DNA of 64,000 nucleotides, from the NCBI GenBank assembly GCA_910583615.1, contig CAJTXP010000017.1:1-64000 (forward strand). The letters are read 5' to 3'. Source of the DNA: an uncultured Lachnospiraceae bacterium. GTDB lineage: Bacteria > Bacillota > Clostridia > Lachnospirales > Lachnospiraceae. The position numbers and the translations under genes were made by a program. A model generated the notes under the pieces. That model made no database searches. It saw only the letters and a list, made by a program, of their open reading frames with translations, and was not told the DNA's origin. Below are positions 16,972 through 28,200 of this stretch, in pieces (the first letter of the stretch is position 1; every line of letters starts with the position of its first letter).

Positions 16972-19964
16972 AACTGAGAAAGTACCTGGCATTGTTTCTG
17001 GCGGCGGCGCTGATGGTGTCTGCCCTGCCACAGAGAGGAAGCGCGGCGGCTGCTTCGGAAATTGTGGAAGATGCAGATGCGGGAGAAGGCGAAGCTATAG
17101 CAGAAGCTGAAAATTCAAATTTGGAACCGGGGGGTAATGCTGGAAGCGTAAATGAATCGGGAACGGCGGATAAGCCGGAGACGGTGGATGAATCAGGAAC
17201 GACAGATGAGTCGCAGACGGTAGATGAATCAGCAGCGGCGGATAAATCGGAAAATCCGGATGGGCAGGAAACGCCGGATGAATCGAAAAAAACGGATGAA
17301 CAGAATATGCCGGATAAGCCTAACGGGGATGGGCGTAAAGATTTAGAGGAAGAAAAAGCGCCGGAGAAGTCCGAAACAGGAGAAACAGCTGGAGAAGCAG
17401 GTCCGAAAGAACCGGGGCAGACGGATCCGGAAACATCAACCGATGATGCAACGCCGGAAACAGATGAGCCTTTGGATCATACAGCATCTAAAGAAACAGA
17501 GGAAACGAATAAGGAGACTGCGGATTCGGAAAAGGCAGACAACACAGAAAGCGCAGAGGTTCAGGAAGACGGTGTACCAAAAACAGCAGAATCAGAAATG
17601 CCAAATGAAGTGTTGGCTGTAAATCCAGAAGACGGGCTGGAAACACAGGAAGGGGATATTGCGGGCGGCGTTGACGGGGATATTACCTGGAGGATTGATG
17701 CAGATGGGAAGCTGACGGTGAGTGGGACGGGGGATGTGACTAATACAGACGCATGGCCATGGGCCTCATATAGAGAAAATATTGTTTCTGCTGAAGTTAA
17801 TGTGACAGGTATGACAGATGCAAGTGGGATGTTTTCTTATTGCAGCAACTTAAACAGTTTGGATTTGAGCAACTTTGATACATCAAATGTGACACATATG
17901 AGAGATATGTTTTCAGGATGTACTGGTATGACAAAAATTTTCACTCCATGTAATGTCAATGTATCTACAGTATTGCCTTTGGTATTAGATGAATTTTGGT
18001 TTCTTCCAGATGGAACAGAGATCACAGAACTGCCTCAGAATCTAGATCACAGTGTAGCGATAATCCGCTGCAGGAATCCAAAGATTATCACAACCACGTC
18101 TGACCTGAACATGGACGACGTGATCTGGGTAAAATATGTTCCATATTCTTATACGGTTGAGACAAATAACTGGGATGAAGATAATAAAGTTACATTCTCT
18201 ATTGAGAAAGGAGAACTCGCAAAGGGCTTACAGATTTATCCGGAGACAGGAGAGATCTATGGCGTACCGTTGGAGACAGGAGAATTTCCAATCACCGTAA
18301 AAGCTTCCTACAGTAATCCGGAATATTTTCCCTCTTATGCAGACCTAAGCCTGACTGTCATAGATAATACAGATAACAACGTGCTGAATGCTTCAGACGC
18401 AGGGTATGCAATGATAGCAAGTATTGGTGTGCAGGTTTTTGATTCTGCAGGTTCTTTTTCTTATATAGTGACAGAGAGTGAGGATCAGCTGTTCGTGTCT
18501 GAAGGTGTATATGATGAATTTATTGATTTCTGGCTGAATGGCGAGAAGCTTGTTGCGGGAGAAGATTATACATCAGAAAGCGGAAGTACGAGAATCACGA
18601 TTCCGAAACAGACGTTGGAAGAGAAAGCCATTCAGGACGGAATTAACACGATTGCAGCGGAATTCCGTGTGGGTGGAAATCTGGGCAATGCTTTGAAGCG
18701 CACCGCTCAGAATTTTCGGATGGATATGATAACCCGCCGCAGGAATCCAAAGATTATCACAACCACACCGGACCTGAACATGGACGACGTGATCCGGGTA
18801 AAATATGTTCCTTATTCTTATACGGTTGAGACAAATAACTGGGATGAAGATAACAAAGTCACATTCTCCATTGAAAAAGGCGAGCTTGCAGAGGGCCTGC
18901 AGATTTACCCGGAGACAGGCGAGATTTATGGCGTACCGTTGGAGACAGGCGAGTTCCCAATCACCGTAAAAGCTTCCTACAGTAATTCGGAGTATTTTCC
19001 TTCTTATGCAGATTTAACACTAACTGTTTTGGATAATACTGACAACAATGTGCTCAATGCTTCCGATGAAGGCTATGAAGTGGAGAAGTATATTGGTTCG
19101 CAGGTTTTTGATTCTGCAGGTTCTTTTTCTTATGTAGTGACAGAGAGCAATGATCAGCTGTTTGTTTCCTCAGGTGAATATAATGAATTCATTGATTTCT
19201 GGCTGAATGGCAAGAAGCTTGTTGCGGGAGAAGATTATACATCAGAAAGCGGAAGCACGAGAATTACGATTAGAAAGCAGACTTTTGAAGAAAAGGCTGA
19301 CCAGGACGGAACCAACACGATTGCAGCGGAATTCCGTGTGGGCGGAAATCCGGACAATGCTTTGAAGCGCACCGCTCAGAATTTCCGGATGGATATTCAG
19401 GGCGGCAGCAGTAATAACGAACATGGTTCCGGCTCCGGTTCCGGCAGCAGAGGCAGGGGAGGAGATTCCGGCGGAAGTTCGTCCGGAGGCGGAACGGAAA
19501 GCGTTTCTTACGCTACATCCGTGATACGTCTGGTTGATGCATCCGGCAATCCACTGCCTGATACGGCGCTGGAGCTTCATTCCACTCCGCAGGAAGCCCG
19601 TACGGACCGAAACGGAATCGCTGTATTTGCGGGAGTGGAAACTGGCGTACATACACTTTATGCAAAAGACGGAAACGGCACGGTCTTTGCTTTGAAAAGC
19701 TTTGAACTGCTGTTTGGGGAGCATACAGGAATAAACGGAGATCAGATTACTGTAAAAGCAGGCGCGGCATTCACTCTGAGTGTTCAGGTGGATGGAAACG
19801 AGCTGAAGTTTTTGAGTCTTCGGGATGGAGACCTTTATCAGGTCGTGTCTGCGGCAACCGGCGATAATGACGTTCCTTTGATGTGGTTCCTTTTATCCAT
19901 GCTGTCTGCGGGCGCAGTATCCGGAAGCATCCGGTACAGGCGCAGAAAACAATATGCCGGATAA
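16968..19964 (+). CDS. BspA-like modular surface protein with C-terminal anchor
   Basis: This 998-residue secreted protein has a signal peptide (about 1-27), an acidic Thr/Glu/Asp-rich stalk (about 30-220), a short BspA/DUF285-type segment ('LDLSNFDTSNVTHMRDMFSG', about 280-330), two 223-residue repeats (about 368-590 and 591-810), a Gly/Ser-rich linker (about 811-845), a carboxypeptidase-regulatory-like beta domain ('VDASGNPLPDTALELHSTP') and a C-terminal membrane helix with a basic tail. No LPXTG motif is present, so it is held by the stop-transfer helix. It probably acts as an adhesin or as a ligand for the kinase propeller. Its start overlaps the kinase stop (ATGA), so the two are translationally coupled. 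Confidence 0.85.
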   Translation: MKLRKYLALFLAAALMVSALPQRGSAAAASEIVEDADAGEGEAIAEAENSNLEPGGNAGSVNESGTADKPETVDESGTTDESQTVDESAAADKSENPDGQETPDESKKTDEQNMPDKPNGDGRKDLEEEKAPEKSETGETAGEAGPKEPGQTDPETSTDDATPETDEPLDHTASKETEETNKETADSEKADNTESAEVQEDGVPKTAESEMPNEVLAVNPEDGLETQEGDIAGGVDGDITWRIDADGKLTVSGTGDVTNTDAWPWASYRENIVSAEVNVTGMTDASGMFSYCSNLNSLDLSNFDTSNVTHMRDMFSGCTGMTKIFTPCNVNVSTVLPLVLDEFWFLPDGTEITELPQNLDHSVAIIRCRNPKIITTTSDLNMDDVIWVKYVPYSYTVETNNWDEDNKVTFSIEKGELAKGLQIYPETGEIYGVPLETGEFPITVKASYSNPEYFPSYADLSLTVIDNTDNNVLNASDAGYAMIASIGVQVFDSAGSFSYIVTESEDQLFVSEGVYDEFIDFWLNGEKLVAGEDYTSESGSTRITIPKQTLEEKAIQDGINTIAAEFRVGGNLGNALKRTAQNFRMDMITRRRNPKIITTTPDLNMDDVIRVKYVPYSYTVETNNWDEDNKVTFSIEKGELAEGLQIYPETGEIYGVPLETGEFPITVKASYSNSEYFPSYADLTLTVLDNTDNNVLNASDEGYEVEKYIGSQVFDSAGSFSYVVTESNDQLFVSSGEYNEFIDFWLNGKKLVAGEDYTSESGSTRITIRKQTFEEKADQDGTNTIAAEFRVGGNPDNALKRTAQNFRMDIQGGSSNNEHGSGSGSGSRGRGGDSGGSSSGGGTESVSYATSVIRLVDASGNPLPDTALELHSTPQEARTDRNGIAVFAGVETGVHTLYAKDGNGTVFALKSFELLFGEHTGINGDQITVKAGAAFTLSVQVDGNELKFLSLRDGDLYQVVSAATGDNDVPLMWFLLSMLSAGAVSGSIRYRRRKQYAG
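18070..18738 (+). repeat. 669-bp internal repeat, copy 1
   Basis: This in-frame unit encodes 223 residues from 'NPKIITTT' to 'NFRMDM'. It contains an Ig-like putative domain ('GLQIYPETGEIYGVPLETGEF') and an X2-like domain ('LWLNG/FWLNGEKLVAGEDYTSESGSTRITI' type). The next copy begins exactly 669 bp later. Confidence 0.9.
18739..19397 (+). repeat. 669-bp internal repeat, copy 2
   Basis: This direct repeat of 18070-18738 has long stretches of identical DNA, which indicates a recent tandem duplication. A third, diverged version of the same module is encoded at about 28248-28900 in the second large surface protein. Confidence 0.9.
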
Positions 19965-20033
19965 AAGCAGTACTATTGGTAATATGCGCAATGCGCATTT
20001 ACAATAAAATATTTTAACGAAGGAGAAAAAGTG

Positions 20034-20147
20034 ATGAAACTGAGGAGATTCCGAATGCTGCACAGATTGATGCTCAGCAGAAAGGGCGAAAAATCGGACA
20101 AAAATATGTACGAGGAATTCATTACAGATACATTGCGTAGAAAGTGA
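20034..20147 (+). pseudogene. 37-codon relic of kinase/adhesin duplication
   Basis: An ATG with AAGGAG upstream opens 37 codons. The first codons ('MKLRR') and the leader copy the start of the adhesin at 16968 ('MKLRK'). The second half, 'GEKSDKNMYEEFITDTLR', copies a piece of the kinase at about 16587-16640 ('GEKPDQNMYEEFATNTLR'), with about three quarters of bases identical over 55 bp. It is therefore a scar from a duplicated kinase-adhesin module that was later deleted, and not likely a functional peptide, although it keeps a ribosome binding site. It lies in the 243-bp gap between two surface-protein genes. Confidence 0.7.
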
Positions 20148-20207
20148 TATATAGTAAGCTGATTATATAAAACAGTTGCTAAATAAATAATAAAAGGAGA
20201 TGTACAA

Positions 20208-23200
20208 ATGATACACTATGAGAAGCTGGGGAAAAATGCCAGAAAAGCACTGGCCGGTTTTTTAGTTGCAGCAAATATTGTCGGGGGGCTCCCTGTTTAT
20301 GCGGCAGAAACATCGATTTTGGATCCAACACAGATGGAAAAAGCGGATGATGTGAAGCAGACGACGGAAGACGCTCCGGCCGGAGATACAGAGATGGAAA
20401 ATAATGTTTCGTCCACTGATCCGGTAGAAAATGACAGTGACACGGCAGAAGAAATAACGAATAATAGTGTTGCAACCGAAGATTCAGAAACGGGCAATGA
20501 TGTGCAGACGGATAATGAGGACATGACAGATAATTCTGTTACGAACAATACTGCGAATGACAGCAGTATTTCAGAGGAGGATGCTGTAAAAGAGAAAGAT
20601 GATCTTCCTGAAAACAACTCGCAAAATACGGATGTCACAGTACTAGATTCAGAAGAGACGAATGTAAATCCATCAGGAGACGATGTGACTCAGGATGATA
20701 CTGCATTACCAGAAAGCAGTATTGAGCAGGATATAGACAAGAGTGCAGAAAATATCACAATTGTAGAAAAGACAGAAGAAAACAGTACAGAAGTACTGGA
20801 GGAGAAAGACACTGGCTGGAAGCAGACAGATGGAAACTGGTGTTATATTGATGAAGACGGATTGTACAAGAACAGAGTAGAAAAACTCACTGGGCCGGAC
20901 GGGAAGACAGTCGGTTTTTATGGTTTTGATGAATATGGAAGAATGCAGACTGGTTGGCTGGCACTTTCAGAAACTGTTTACTATTTTGGAGAAGATGGTA
21001 CAGCACTGTCTGGAGTTCAGGAAGTGGATGGAGCTACCTACTGGTTTGATTTTGATGGTTCAATAAAGAAAAATATCTGGTATGAAGAGAATGAAAAAAA
21101 ATATTATTTTGATTCAGACGGTGTTATGTGTACAAATGTGATTATTTTTATTGGCGATTCAGACAATGGGAACTCTGCCTATTATCGCTTTGATAAGGAC
21201 GGCTGCATGGTAACTGGCTGGTACCAAAGTGCATCAGGTAATCAGTACTATTATGCACAGGATGGAAAAGCTGTCAGAGGAATGCAGGAGGTAGATGGTT
21301 TTACTTACTTTTTTGATCAGGGCGGTAGAGTAAGGACAGATTATAGTTACGAAACAGATGGTAAGGTGTATTATTTTGGTTCAAACGGAAGACTGGAAAG
21401 TCAGATTGAACTGAGCAAGAATGGATGGCAGAAAGCAGCAGATGGAAACTGGCATTATATAGAATCTGGTGTAATGGTAAAAAATGAATGGCGTGAGATT
21501 CAGGGAGCAGAATATTATTTTGGCAGTAATGGCAATATGTACAAAAATGTAGAAGCTTCTATAAAAGATTTGAAAACAGACATTTATTCTTACTATCGCT
21601 TTGATGAAAATGGACACGTAGTGACTGGCTGGTATCAGGAAAGTTCTACAGGTAGTAAGTATTATTATAATAAAGACGGGAAAGCTGTACAGGGAATGAT
21701 GCAGATAGGCAATGACACTTATTATTTTGATATTAAGGGTCGGAGTTTGACCGATTATACCTGTACACAGGATAAAGTGCTTTATTATTTTGATGAGACG
21801 GGAAAGCTGGTCGATAAAATTGATTTTAACAAAAGCGGCTGGCAGAAAACGTCTGATGGAAGCTGGTATTATTTTGAATCTGGAAAAATGATAAAAGATA
21901 ACTGGCGTGAGATTCAGGGGGCAAAGTATTACTTTGACTCTGATGGAAGAATGTATAAAGATCAGACAGTTCCTATAAAGGAAGCAGGGACTGGTGCTTA
22001 TAAAAATTATCGTTTTGATGAAAATGGACGAATGGTCAAAGGGTGGTATGAAGACAAAAACGGAAACTGGTTCTGTTATGATAATGCTACAGGTGCATCT
22101 TTGAATGGTATCCAGAAGATTGGAAAGGATACTTACTGTTTTGATGCTTATGGTCAGATGATAACTGATGAAGTGGTAACTGAAGGAAGAAAAAAATATC
22201 GTTTTGACAAAAATGGTTCCATGGTCAAAGGATGGTATGAGGATTCACGGGGAATCTGGTATTATTATGATACAGTTACAGGCGCTGCGCTTAATGGCAT
22301 GAAGACGATAGGAAAGGATACATATTGTCTGGGATCAGATGGTCAGATGATGACAAATTATTCCTGGTCAGAGGCTGGAAGACTTTACTATTTTGACATA
22401 ACAGGAAAATTGACCAATACGTTTAATATGATAAAAAACGGCTGGAAAGCAACAGCTGATGGTAACTGGTACTATGTAGAATCTGGAAAAATGGTAAAGA
22501 ATGACTGGCGCAAAATCAGCAATTCCTGGTATTATTTTGACGATACTGGAAAAATGTGTACAGATACTACAAAAGAAATTTCGGATCCGGAATCGGAAGA
22601 ATGTGTATCCTATCGTTTTGATAAAAACGGACACATGGTAATCAACTGGTATCAGGATTCTTATGGCGACTGGTTTTTTTATGAAACAAATGGATGTGCT
22701 GCCGAAGGAATGAAAAAGATTGGGAAAGATACTTATTATTTTGGCGTTGGCGGTAAGATGGAAACAAAATATTCATATGCTGATGAATCTAATCTGTATT
22801 ATTTTGGTGAGAATGGAAAGCTGATGGAAACTCAACCGATTTTACAGGGAAAGGACGGATGGTTAAAAAATAAACAGGGGGACTGGTTCTATGTGAAATC
22901 TGGAGAACTGGTAAAAGAACAGTGGATTCAGTCAGGCAAAAATAAATATTATATCGATGCAAATGGTATTATGTGTAAAGATATGGAAAAAAACATTTAT
23001 GATGAAAAACTGCACGCATACAGTTGGTATCGATTTAACCAGGATGGACGTATGATTACCGGATGGCATAAGGCAAACGGCAGTTGGTATTATTACAATG
23101 CGGGAGGTAATGCTGCGACCGGTCTCCAATCCATAAATAAAAAGACATATTATTTTAATGAGTGTGGAGAGATGCAGGTGAATGGGAAAATTTATCTGAA

Positions 23201-25154
23201 TCACATCCTGTATTCATATGGTGCTGATGGTGTATGTACAACAGTGTTGAAAAATGGATGGATAGATAATGCGTATTATGCTGAAAATGGCAAGGCAGTA
23301 ACCGGCTGGAAAAAAATATCCGGGAAATGGTATTATTTCAGCGAAGACTCGGGAAAAAAAGTATGTAATACAAAGTATAAGATCAATGGGAAAGATTATA
23401 TATTTGACAGCGATGGAACTATGAAGACGGGATGGGTTAAAGGCAGTGGTTCTGGAGAATTATATTGGATGTATGCGGATTCTGACGGAGTGCTTGTCTG
23501 TGATTCGTGGAAAAAAATATCTGGGAAATGGTATTTCTTTGGTCGAAATAATAAAATGGTCACCGGCATACAACGGATTGAAGGAAAACTGGAACTGTTC
23601 AGGACAGATGGTTCCTGGAGTGGAACGTCAACGAAAGACCAGTGGTATCAGGATAGTTCTAAAAACTGGTTTTATATTAAGAACAATGTAATAATGAAAA
23701 GTACAGTACAAAAGATTGGAGGGAAATATTATCGTTTTGATGAAAATGGCAGAATGTTGGTAAAACAGTTTGGTGAAAATTATGATTTTTATTTTGGAAA
23801 CAATGGAGCGGCGGTTACAAAACAGTGGAAGATGGATGGAGAAGGTCAGTGGCATTATTATGCTGCAGATGGAAAAGCAGTAAAAAACGGCTGGAAGAAG
23901 ATCGGTTCTGACTGGTATTATTTTGAAAATTCCACGATTTTAACAGAAGACTGTGTACTTTCTGACGGAAAACTATATCATTTCAGCAAAAGCGGTGTTT
24001 CCAACAAAAAAGGAATCCGCATAACGAATGGATGGAATCTGGTTGATGGCCAGTATTACTATTATAATAAGGATGGATCTTATCTGACAGGAATGCAGTT
24101 GATTAATGGCTCCCGCTACTATTTTCAGGATAATGGCCGGATGGCATATTATACAATAGTTGGTAATGCAGAGAACGGATGGTATTATGCAGATAAAAAT
24201 GGCCGGATTGCAGCAAAAGCATGGTGTGAAATTGAGGATACATATTACTATGCCGGTACTGATGGAAAACTTGTGACAGGATTACAGTCTATTGGAGGAA
24301 AGCGTTATTACTTCAGTCAAGAAGGAATTATGTACGATATGGATCGGGTATCAGAAAATGACGCAGGGATATTGTATATGATAAACGGGAAAGGAGAGAT
24401 AACTAAAACTGTTAATGCAAGAGGCACCGGCTGGAAACAGACAGACTGTGGAAACTGGTTTTATTCTAAAAATGGAGAATTTGTAACTGGTTATCAGAAG
24501 ATTGGCGGAAAAGCATATTATTTCTATAACACAGGCTGTATGGCAGTGGAAGCGGTGGTAGAAGGCTATGGATATGCAGATGCAAAAGGACAGTTGCATG
24601 AAAATGGCTGGTATGGAGATGACAGGCTGATCTATGTACGAAATGGACGTACATTGGACGGACCAGAGACAGTTAATGGAAAGAAGTATTATTTTTCGTA
24701 TATTGCAGACACAGGTCTTTATTTTGCGGATGGTAATTATTATAACTATAATGGATCTAAAGGCTCTAGAACAACTGCAAGGCTGTCAGAAGGATGGAAT
24801 CAGGTGAATGGACTGTGGTACTATGTCAAAAATGGAGCTGTACAGGTTGGCGATCAGGAAATTAATGGAAAGTTTTACCATTTTGCAGAAGATGGGGTTA
24901 TGCTGAATAATTGCCTGTACAATAATAATGGAAGATATCAGTATCTTGATGATAACGGTTTTGCCATAAAGAACAGATGGATGGAACTTTCTTATAAAGA
25001 CCTTTATAGAAAAGATTCTGAATATGTTGCTGAAAAGGAATTAGAAATTGTAAAGAGATGGTACTTCTTTGATGCAAATGGTTTTGCAGTAGTTGGCAGG
25101 CAGAAAATTGATGGGAAATCTTACATTTTCAGTGACAGTGGAAAGATGCTGTAA
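20208..25154 (+). CDS. Giant secreted protein of cell-wall-binding repeats
   Basis: The 1648 residues start with a signal peptide cleaved near residue 33 ('PVYAA'), then an acidic stalk (about 35-200), then about 1440 residues made only of aromatic-rich 20-residue units such as 'GWQKAADGNWHYIESG' and 'KYYFDSDGRMYKD'. These match choline/glucan-binding (CW_binding) repeats, which attach proteins non-covalently to wall polymers. No catalytic domain, LPXTG motif or C-terminal membrane helix is visible. It may be a scaffold or adhesin; toxin and glucosyltransferase repeats look alike but have enzymatic N-termini that are missing here. The gene is clearly richer in A+T than the Tad operon. An AAAAGGAG site precedes the ATG. 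Confidence 0.88.
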   Translation: MIHYEKLGKNARKALAGFLVAANIVGGLPVYAAETSILDPTQMEKADDVKQTTEDAPAGDTEMENNVSSTDPVENDSDTAEEITNNSVATEDSETGNDVQTDNEDMTDNSVTNNTANDSSISEEDAVKEKDDLPENNSQNTDVTVLDSEETNVNPSGDDVTQDDTALPESSIEQDIDKSAENITIVEKTEENSTEVLEEKDTGWKQTDGNWCYIDEDGLYKNRVEKLTGPDGKTVGFYGFDEYGRMQTGWLALSETVYYFGEDGTALSGVQEVDGATYWFDFDGSIKKNIWYEENEKKYYFDSDGVMCTNVIIFIGDSDNGNSAYYRFDKDGCMVTGWYQSASGNQYYYAQDGKAVRGMQEVDGFTYFFDQGGRVRTDYSYETDGKVYYFGSNGRLESQIELSKNGWQKAADGNWHYIESGVMVKNEWREIQGAEYYFGSNGNMYKNVEASIKDLKTDIYSYYRFDENGHVVTGWYQESSTGSKYYYNKDGKAVQGMMQIGNDTYYFDIKGRSLTDYTCTQDKVLYYFDETGKLVDKIDFNKSGWQKTSDGSWYYFESGKMIKDNWREIQGAKYYFDSDGRMYKDQTVPIKEAGTGAYKNYRFDENGRMVKGWYEDKNGNWFCYDNATGASLNGIQKIGKDTYCFDAYGQMITDEVVTEGRKKYRFDKNGSMVKGWYEDSRGIWYYYDTVTGAALNGMKTIGKDTYCLGSDGQMMTNYSWSEAGRLYYFDITGKLTNTFNMIKNGWKATADGNWYYVESGKMVKNDWRKISNSWYYFDDTGKMCTDTTKEISDPESEECVSYRFDKNGHMVINWYQDSYGDWFFYETNGCAAEGMKKIGKDTYYFGVGGKMETKYSYADESNLYYFGENGKLMETQPILQGKDGWLKNKQGDWFYVKSGELVKEQWIQSGKNKYYIDANGIMCKDMEKNIYDEKLHAYSWYRFNQDGRMITGWHKANGSWYYYNAGGNAATGLQSINKKTYYFNECGEMQVNGKIYLNHILYSYGADGVCTTVLKNGWIDNAYYAENGKAVTGWKKISGKWYYFSEDSGKKVCNTKYKINGKDYIFDSDGTMKTGWVKGSGSGELYWMYADSDGVLVCDSWKKISGKWYFFGRNNKMVTGIQRIEGKLELFRTDGSWSGTSTKDQWYQDSSKNWFYIKNNVIMKSTVQKIGGKYYRFDENGRMLVKQFGENYDFYFGNNGAAVTKQWKMDGEGQWHYYAADGKAVKNGWKKIGSDWYYFENSTILTEDCVLSDGKLYHFSKSGVSNKKGIRITNGWNLVDGQYYYYNKDGSYLTGMQLINGSRYYFQDNGRMAYYTIVGNAENGWYYADKNGRIAAKAWCEIEDTYYYAGTDGKLVTGLQSIGGKRYYFSQEGIMYDMDRVSENDAGILYMINGKGEITKTVNARGTGWKQTDCGNWFYSKNGEFVTGYQKIGGKAYYFYNTGCMAVEAVVEGYGYADAKGQLHENGWYGDDRLIYVRNGRTLDGPETVNGKKYYFSYIADTGLYFADGNYYNYNGSKGSRTTARLSEGWNQVNGLWYYVKNGAVQVGDQEINGKFYHFAEDGVMLNNCLYNNNGRYQYLDDNGFAIKNRWMELSYKDLYRKDSEYVAEKELEIVKRWYFFDANGFAVVGRQKIDGKSYIFSDSGKML

Positions 25155-25211
25155 TAGTTTGTTCAAATATTTAAATGTAACTATGTTTATTTATAAAAGG
25201 AGGATGCAGAA

Positions 25212-28200
25212 GTGAGATTAATGAAAAAAGCTATAGCATTTGTTATGGCAACGGCATTGGTGGTTCCTTCCGTTACAGCTTTGGCAGATACACCATTGCA
25301 GGATGATAATTATGCAGTAGTGTCTTCGGAGGAAACATCTTCGGAAGAGATATTGGACAAATCCGGGATGTCTGAGGAAACATCAGAGGAGGAAATAAAC
25401 AACGGATACAATTCAGATGGATCTATGTCTGGCAAAAGCGAAACGGAAACATCTGAATTAAATGAAGAAGAACTGAAGGAAGTGCAGGATAATGAGGACG
25501 ATGTCAATGAAAATGCAGTTGAAAAAGACGGTATAGAGACATCTGAAACTAATGAAAACAGTTCTGAAATTTGCAAAGATGAAGAAGCGGGAGCAGTACT
25601 AGAGGATATAAATAATTCTGAAGAAGCTGATGGTTTTGAGGAAAATGAGAATAATTCAGATGAAGGCACAATGGTTGAATCAGAAGAAGACAAAAAGATG
25701 TCTGACGATGAAAAAACCGATGATTTGGAATCTGAAAAAGGTGAAACCGTAGAGGGGCAGGAAAATTCAGAACAAAAGACTTTGGATGAGTTAGTGTGGT
25801 CTGACACAGATGTGATACAGTTTAATACTGGAAACTGTGTGATGGGAGTGATGGATGAAGAACTGTCGGAATATTTGGATGGATTCACAGAAGATGAGAG
25901 CGAATTTGATCCTGCGGTTGTATTGATGGAAGCATTTCCTGAAGTTAAAATATGGGATATGTTCGATAGCGAAGGAAATTATACGATTAATATTCCCGAG
26001 GAAAATCCGTTTTTCCCGTATGAAGTACAATTTATCTGTGATGGAGAGACAACAAATGAATGGTTTTTGTCACCAGATGACAGTGTAAAAGTGGGTGGGC
26101 ATACGTTTTCGGTATCAGCTTATATTGATGGTACAGTGCCAACGCAGATTAATATGGAAGTGGCTGGGAAAATGGTAGCCGTATATCCGGAAAAGAAAGA
26201 ATTTACAAATGATGGAGACGGAATAAGCCCAATGTCGTTAATCCAGTTGGAAACAGGTAAGCTTGAGACATCGCCTGTAGATTTAACCAGTTATACTCCG
26301 ATTGAGCTTACACAGGTGTCCATGAACTGTATCTTTGGTGAAGGGCAGGTGTCTGCTGAAAATAAAATAGCATGGACCATAGACGGAGATGATAACTATA
26401 AAATAACAGGGTCGAATGATACGATCAATCTGAGTGAGCGAACAAGTTCTTCATCTATGAAATATCTGGATATGATTGTAGGAAATGGAAATCAGCTGGA
26501 TGATTCAGGTATGCGATATAGAGTTCCGATTAGAATCAGGTCCTCATCATCATGGCTGAAGGCGGCTGTAAAAACAAGTTCACCGTCAACGATTACTGTT
26601 TCGTCATGTAACTACAGCGATTATAGTATGGATGAGAGAAATTTGGATGTGTCTGTTTCAACAGATTTGCTTCCAGATATAGTCTATATCGGATTAAAAA
26701 TTGATGAAAGCCGATTCGGAAATACAAATTTCTCTCAGATAAAGGTTTATGAGGGAAACTATCAAACTGCTTCTGAGGCTGTAAAGGGAACAGAGATTAC
26801 AGGAAAGATCTGTAATCCAGGTATGACGACAACAGGAACAGGATATAGAATCAATATTGAAGATGAAAACTGGGTTACATTTGTCAGTTTCAATGAAAGT
26901 GGAAACGTGACGGGATGTCTGCCATTCAGTCTGTCAGTCAATCACAGAGGTTTCAGCGAGTCTACTGGTTGGGGGTTGTATCAGAAGTTAAATGATCAAT
27001 TTTCGAGTGTAGATTATAAAACCAGGAGAAGAGTTTATTATTATTCAAATTCTGACAGGAACGCATGGGAAGAATTTCAGTTTCAGCACCAGTACGATGA
27101 ATATGAGATTGAACTGACTAAGGATTTTCCGGCAGATCGTCAATACTATTATCGTAAAACATATTCCAGGTCTGGAACAGGTACGGGAATAACTTCGGTA
27201 AGTGCTGCATATTTGGGCGTATATTTGTCAATGGATGAGGCAATAGCAGCAGGAGCAAAAGATGTAAAGGACGAATTGTTTGGTGAAGGCTATTTAGCTG
27301 ATTATAGTAAAGGGGTTGCTTATACTTACTTTGTCGGTGAAAATGGGGCTTCCAATCAGATTGTATATCATGGATACATTAAAGTAAAAGACTATGTTGA
27401 ACCAAAACCGGTTACACCATCGGAACCATCAGAGCCATCGGAACCATCAGAGCCTTCAGAACCGGAACCTCCTTTGGCTAAAGGAACTGGATTGCGGATC
27501 AGGGGAGTGATAGGAAGTGATGAAAAACCGCTGGATCCAATATATCTGGTGGATTCTACAAGGAAGGTAACAACAGATTCTTATGGAGAAGATAACTTTA
27601 TTACGATTTTGGTTGATAAAAATGTGGATTTAACTAATCTGGCATTGGAATTTGATACAGATGAAAAAGCAAAACTTTTTTTGGATGGAGATATAGAGCA
27701 GAAAAGTGGAAAAAGCTTTCTTGATTACTCGAAAGGAGCTGTGCATTTTTCCATGACTGCTGAGGATGAGACTGTCAAACAGAGAAATTATTGGATTCAG
27801 ATAAAAAAGGCGGTTGGCGGAACAGGAGAACTTTATATTAACAGTCTTGCAGATGATAAAGCGGCAAAAACACATGTAGAAAATGGCATTATTTATTCTA
27901 CCCGTGAAATTATGCTGGATAATTATCATGGAAATATACATGATATCTGGATCGCCAATATTGGAGAAGAAGATATAGTGGATCTGTCTGCACAGCTGGA
28001 CTCAGATGTGATCGAACTGGATCCTTACTGGGCGCTGACTGAAAAGCAGACGTTAGCCGGTTTCAACACTGTAGAAAATGCTACATATGGCAGGGATGAG
28101 AATGGTAAAGAAATCATAGGGGAACTTCCTAATCTTGCAAAAATTCGCTTAAGAGCGAAGGACGGCGTGCAGAAAGGAACAGAGATATCTGGTACATTGA

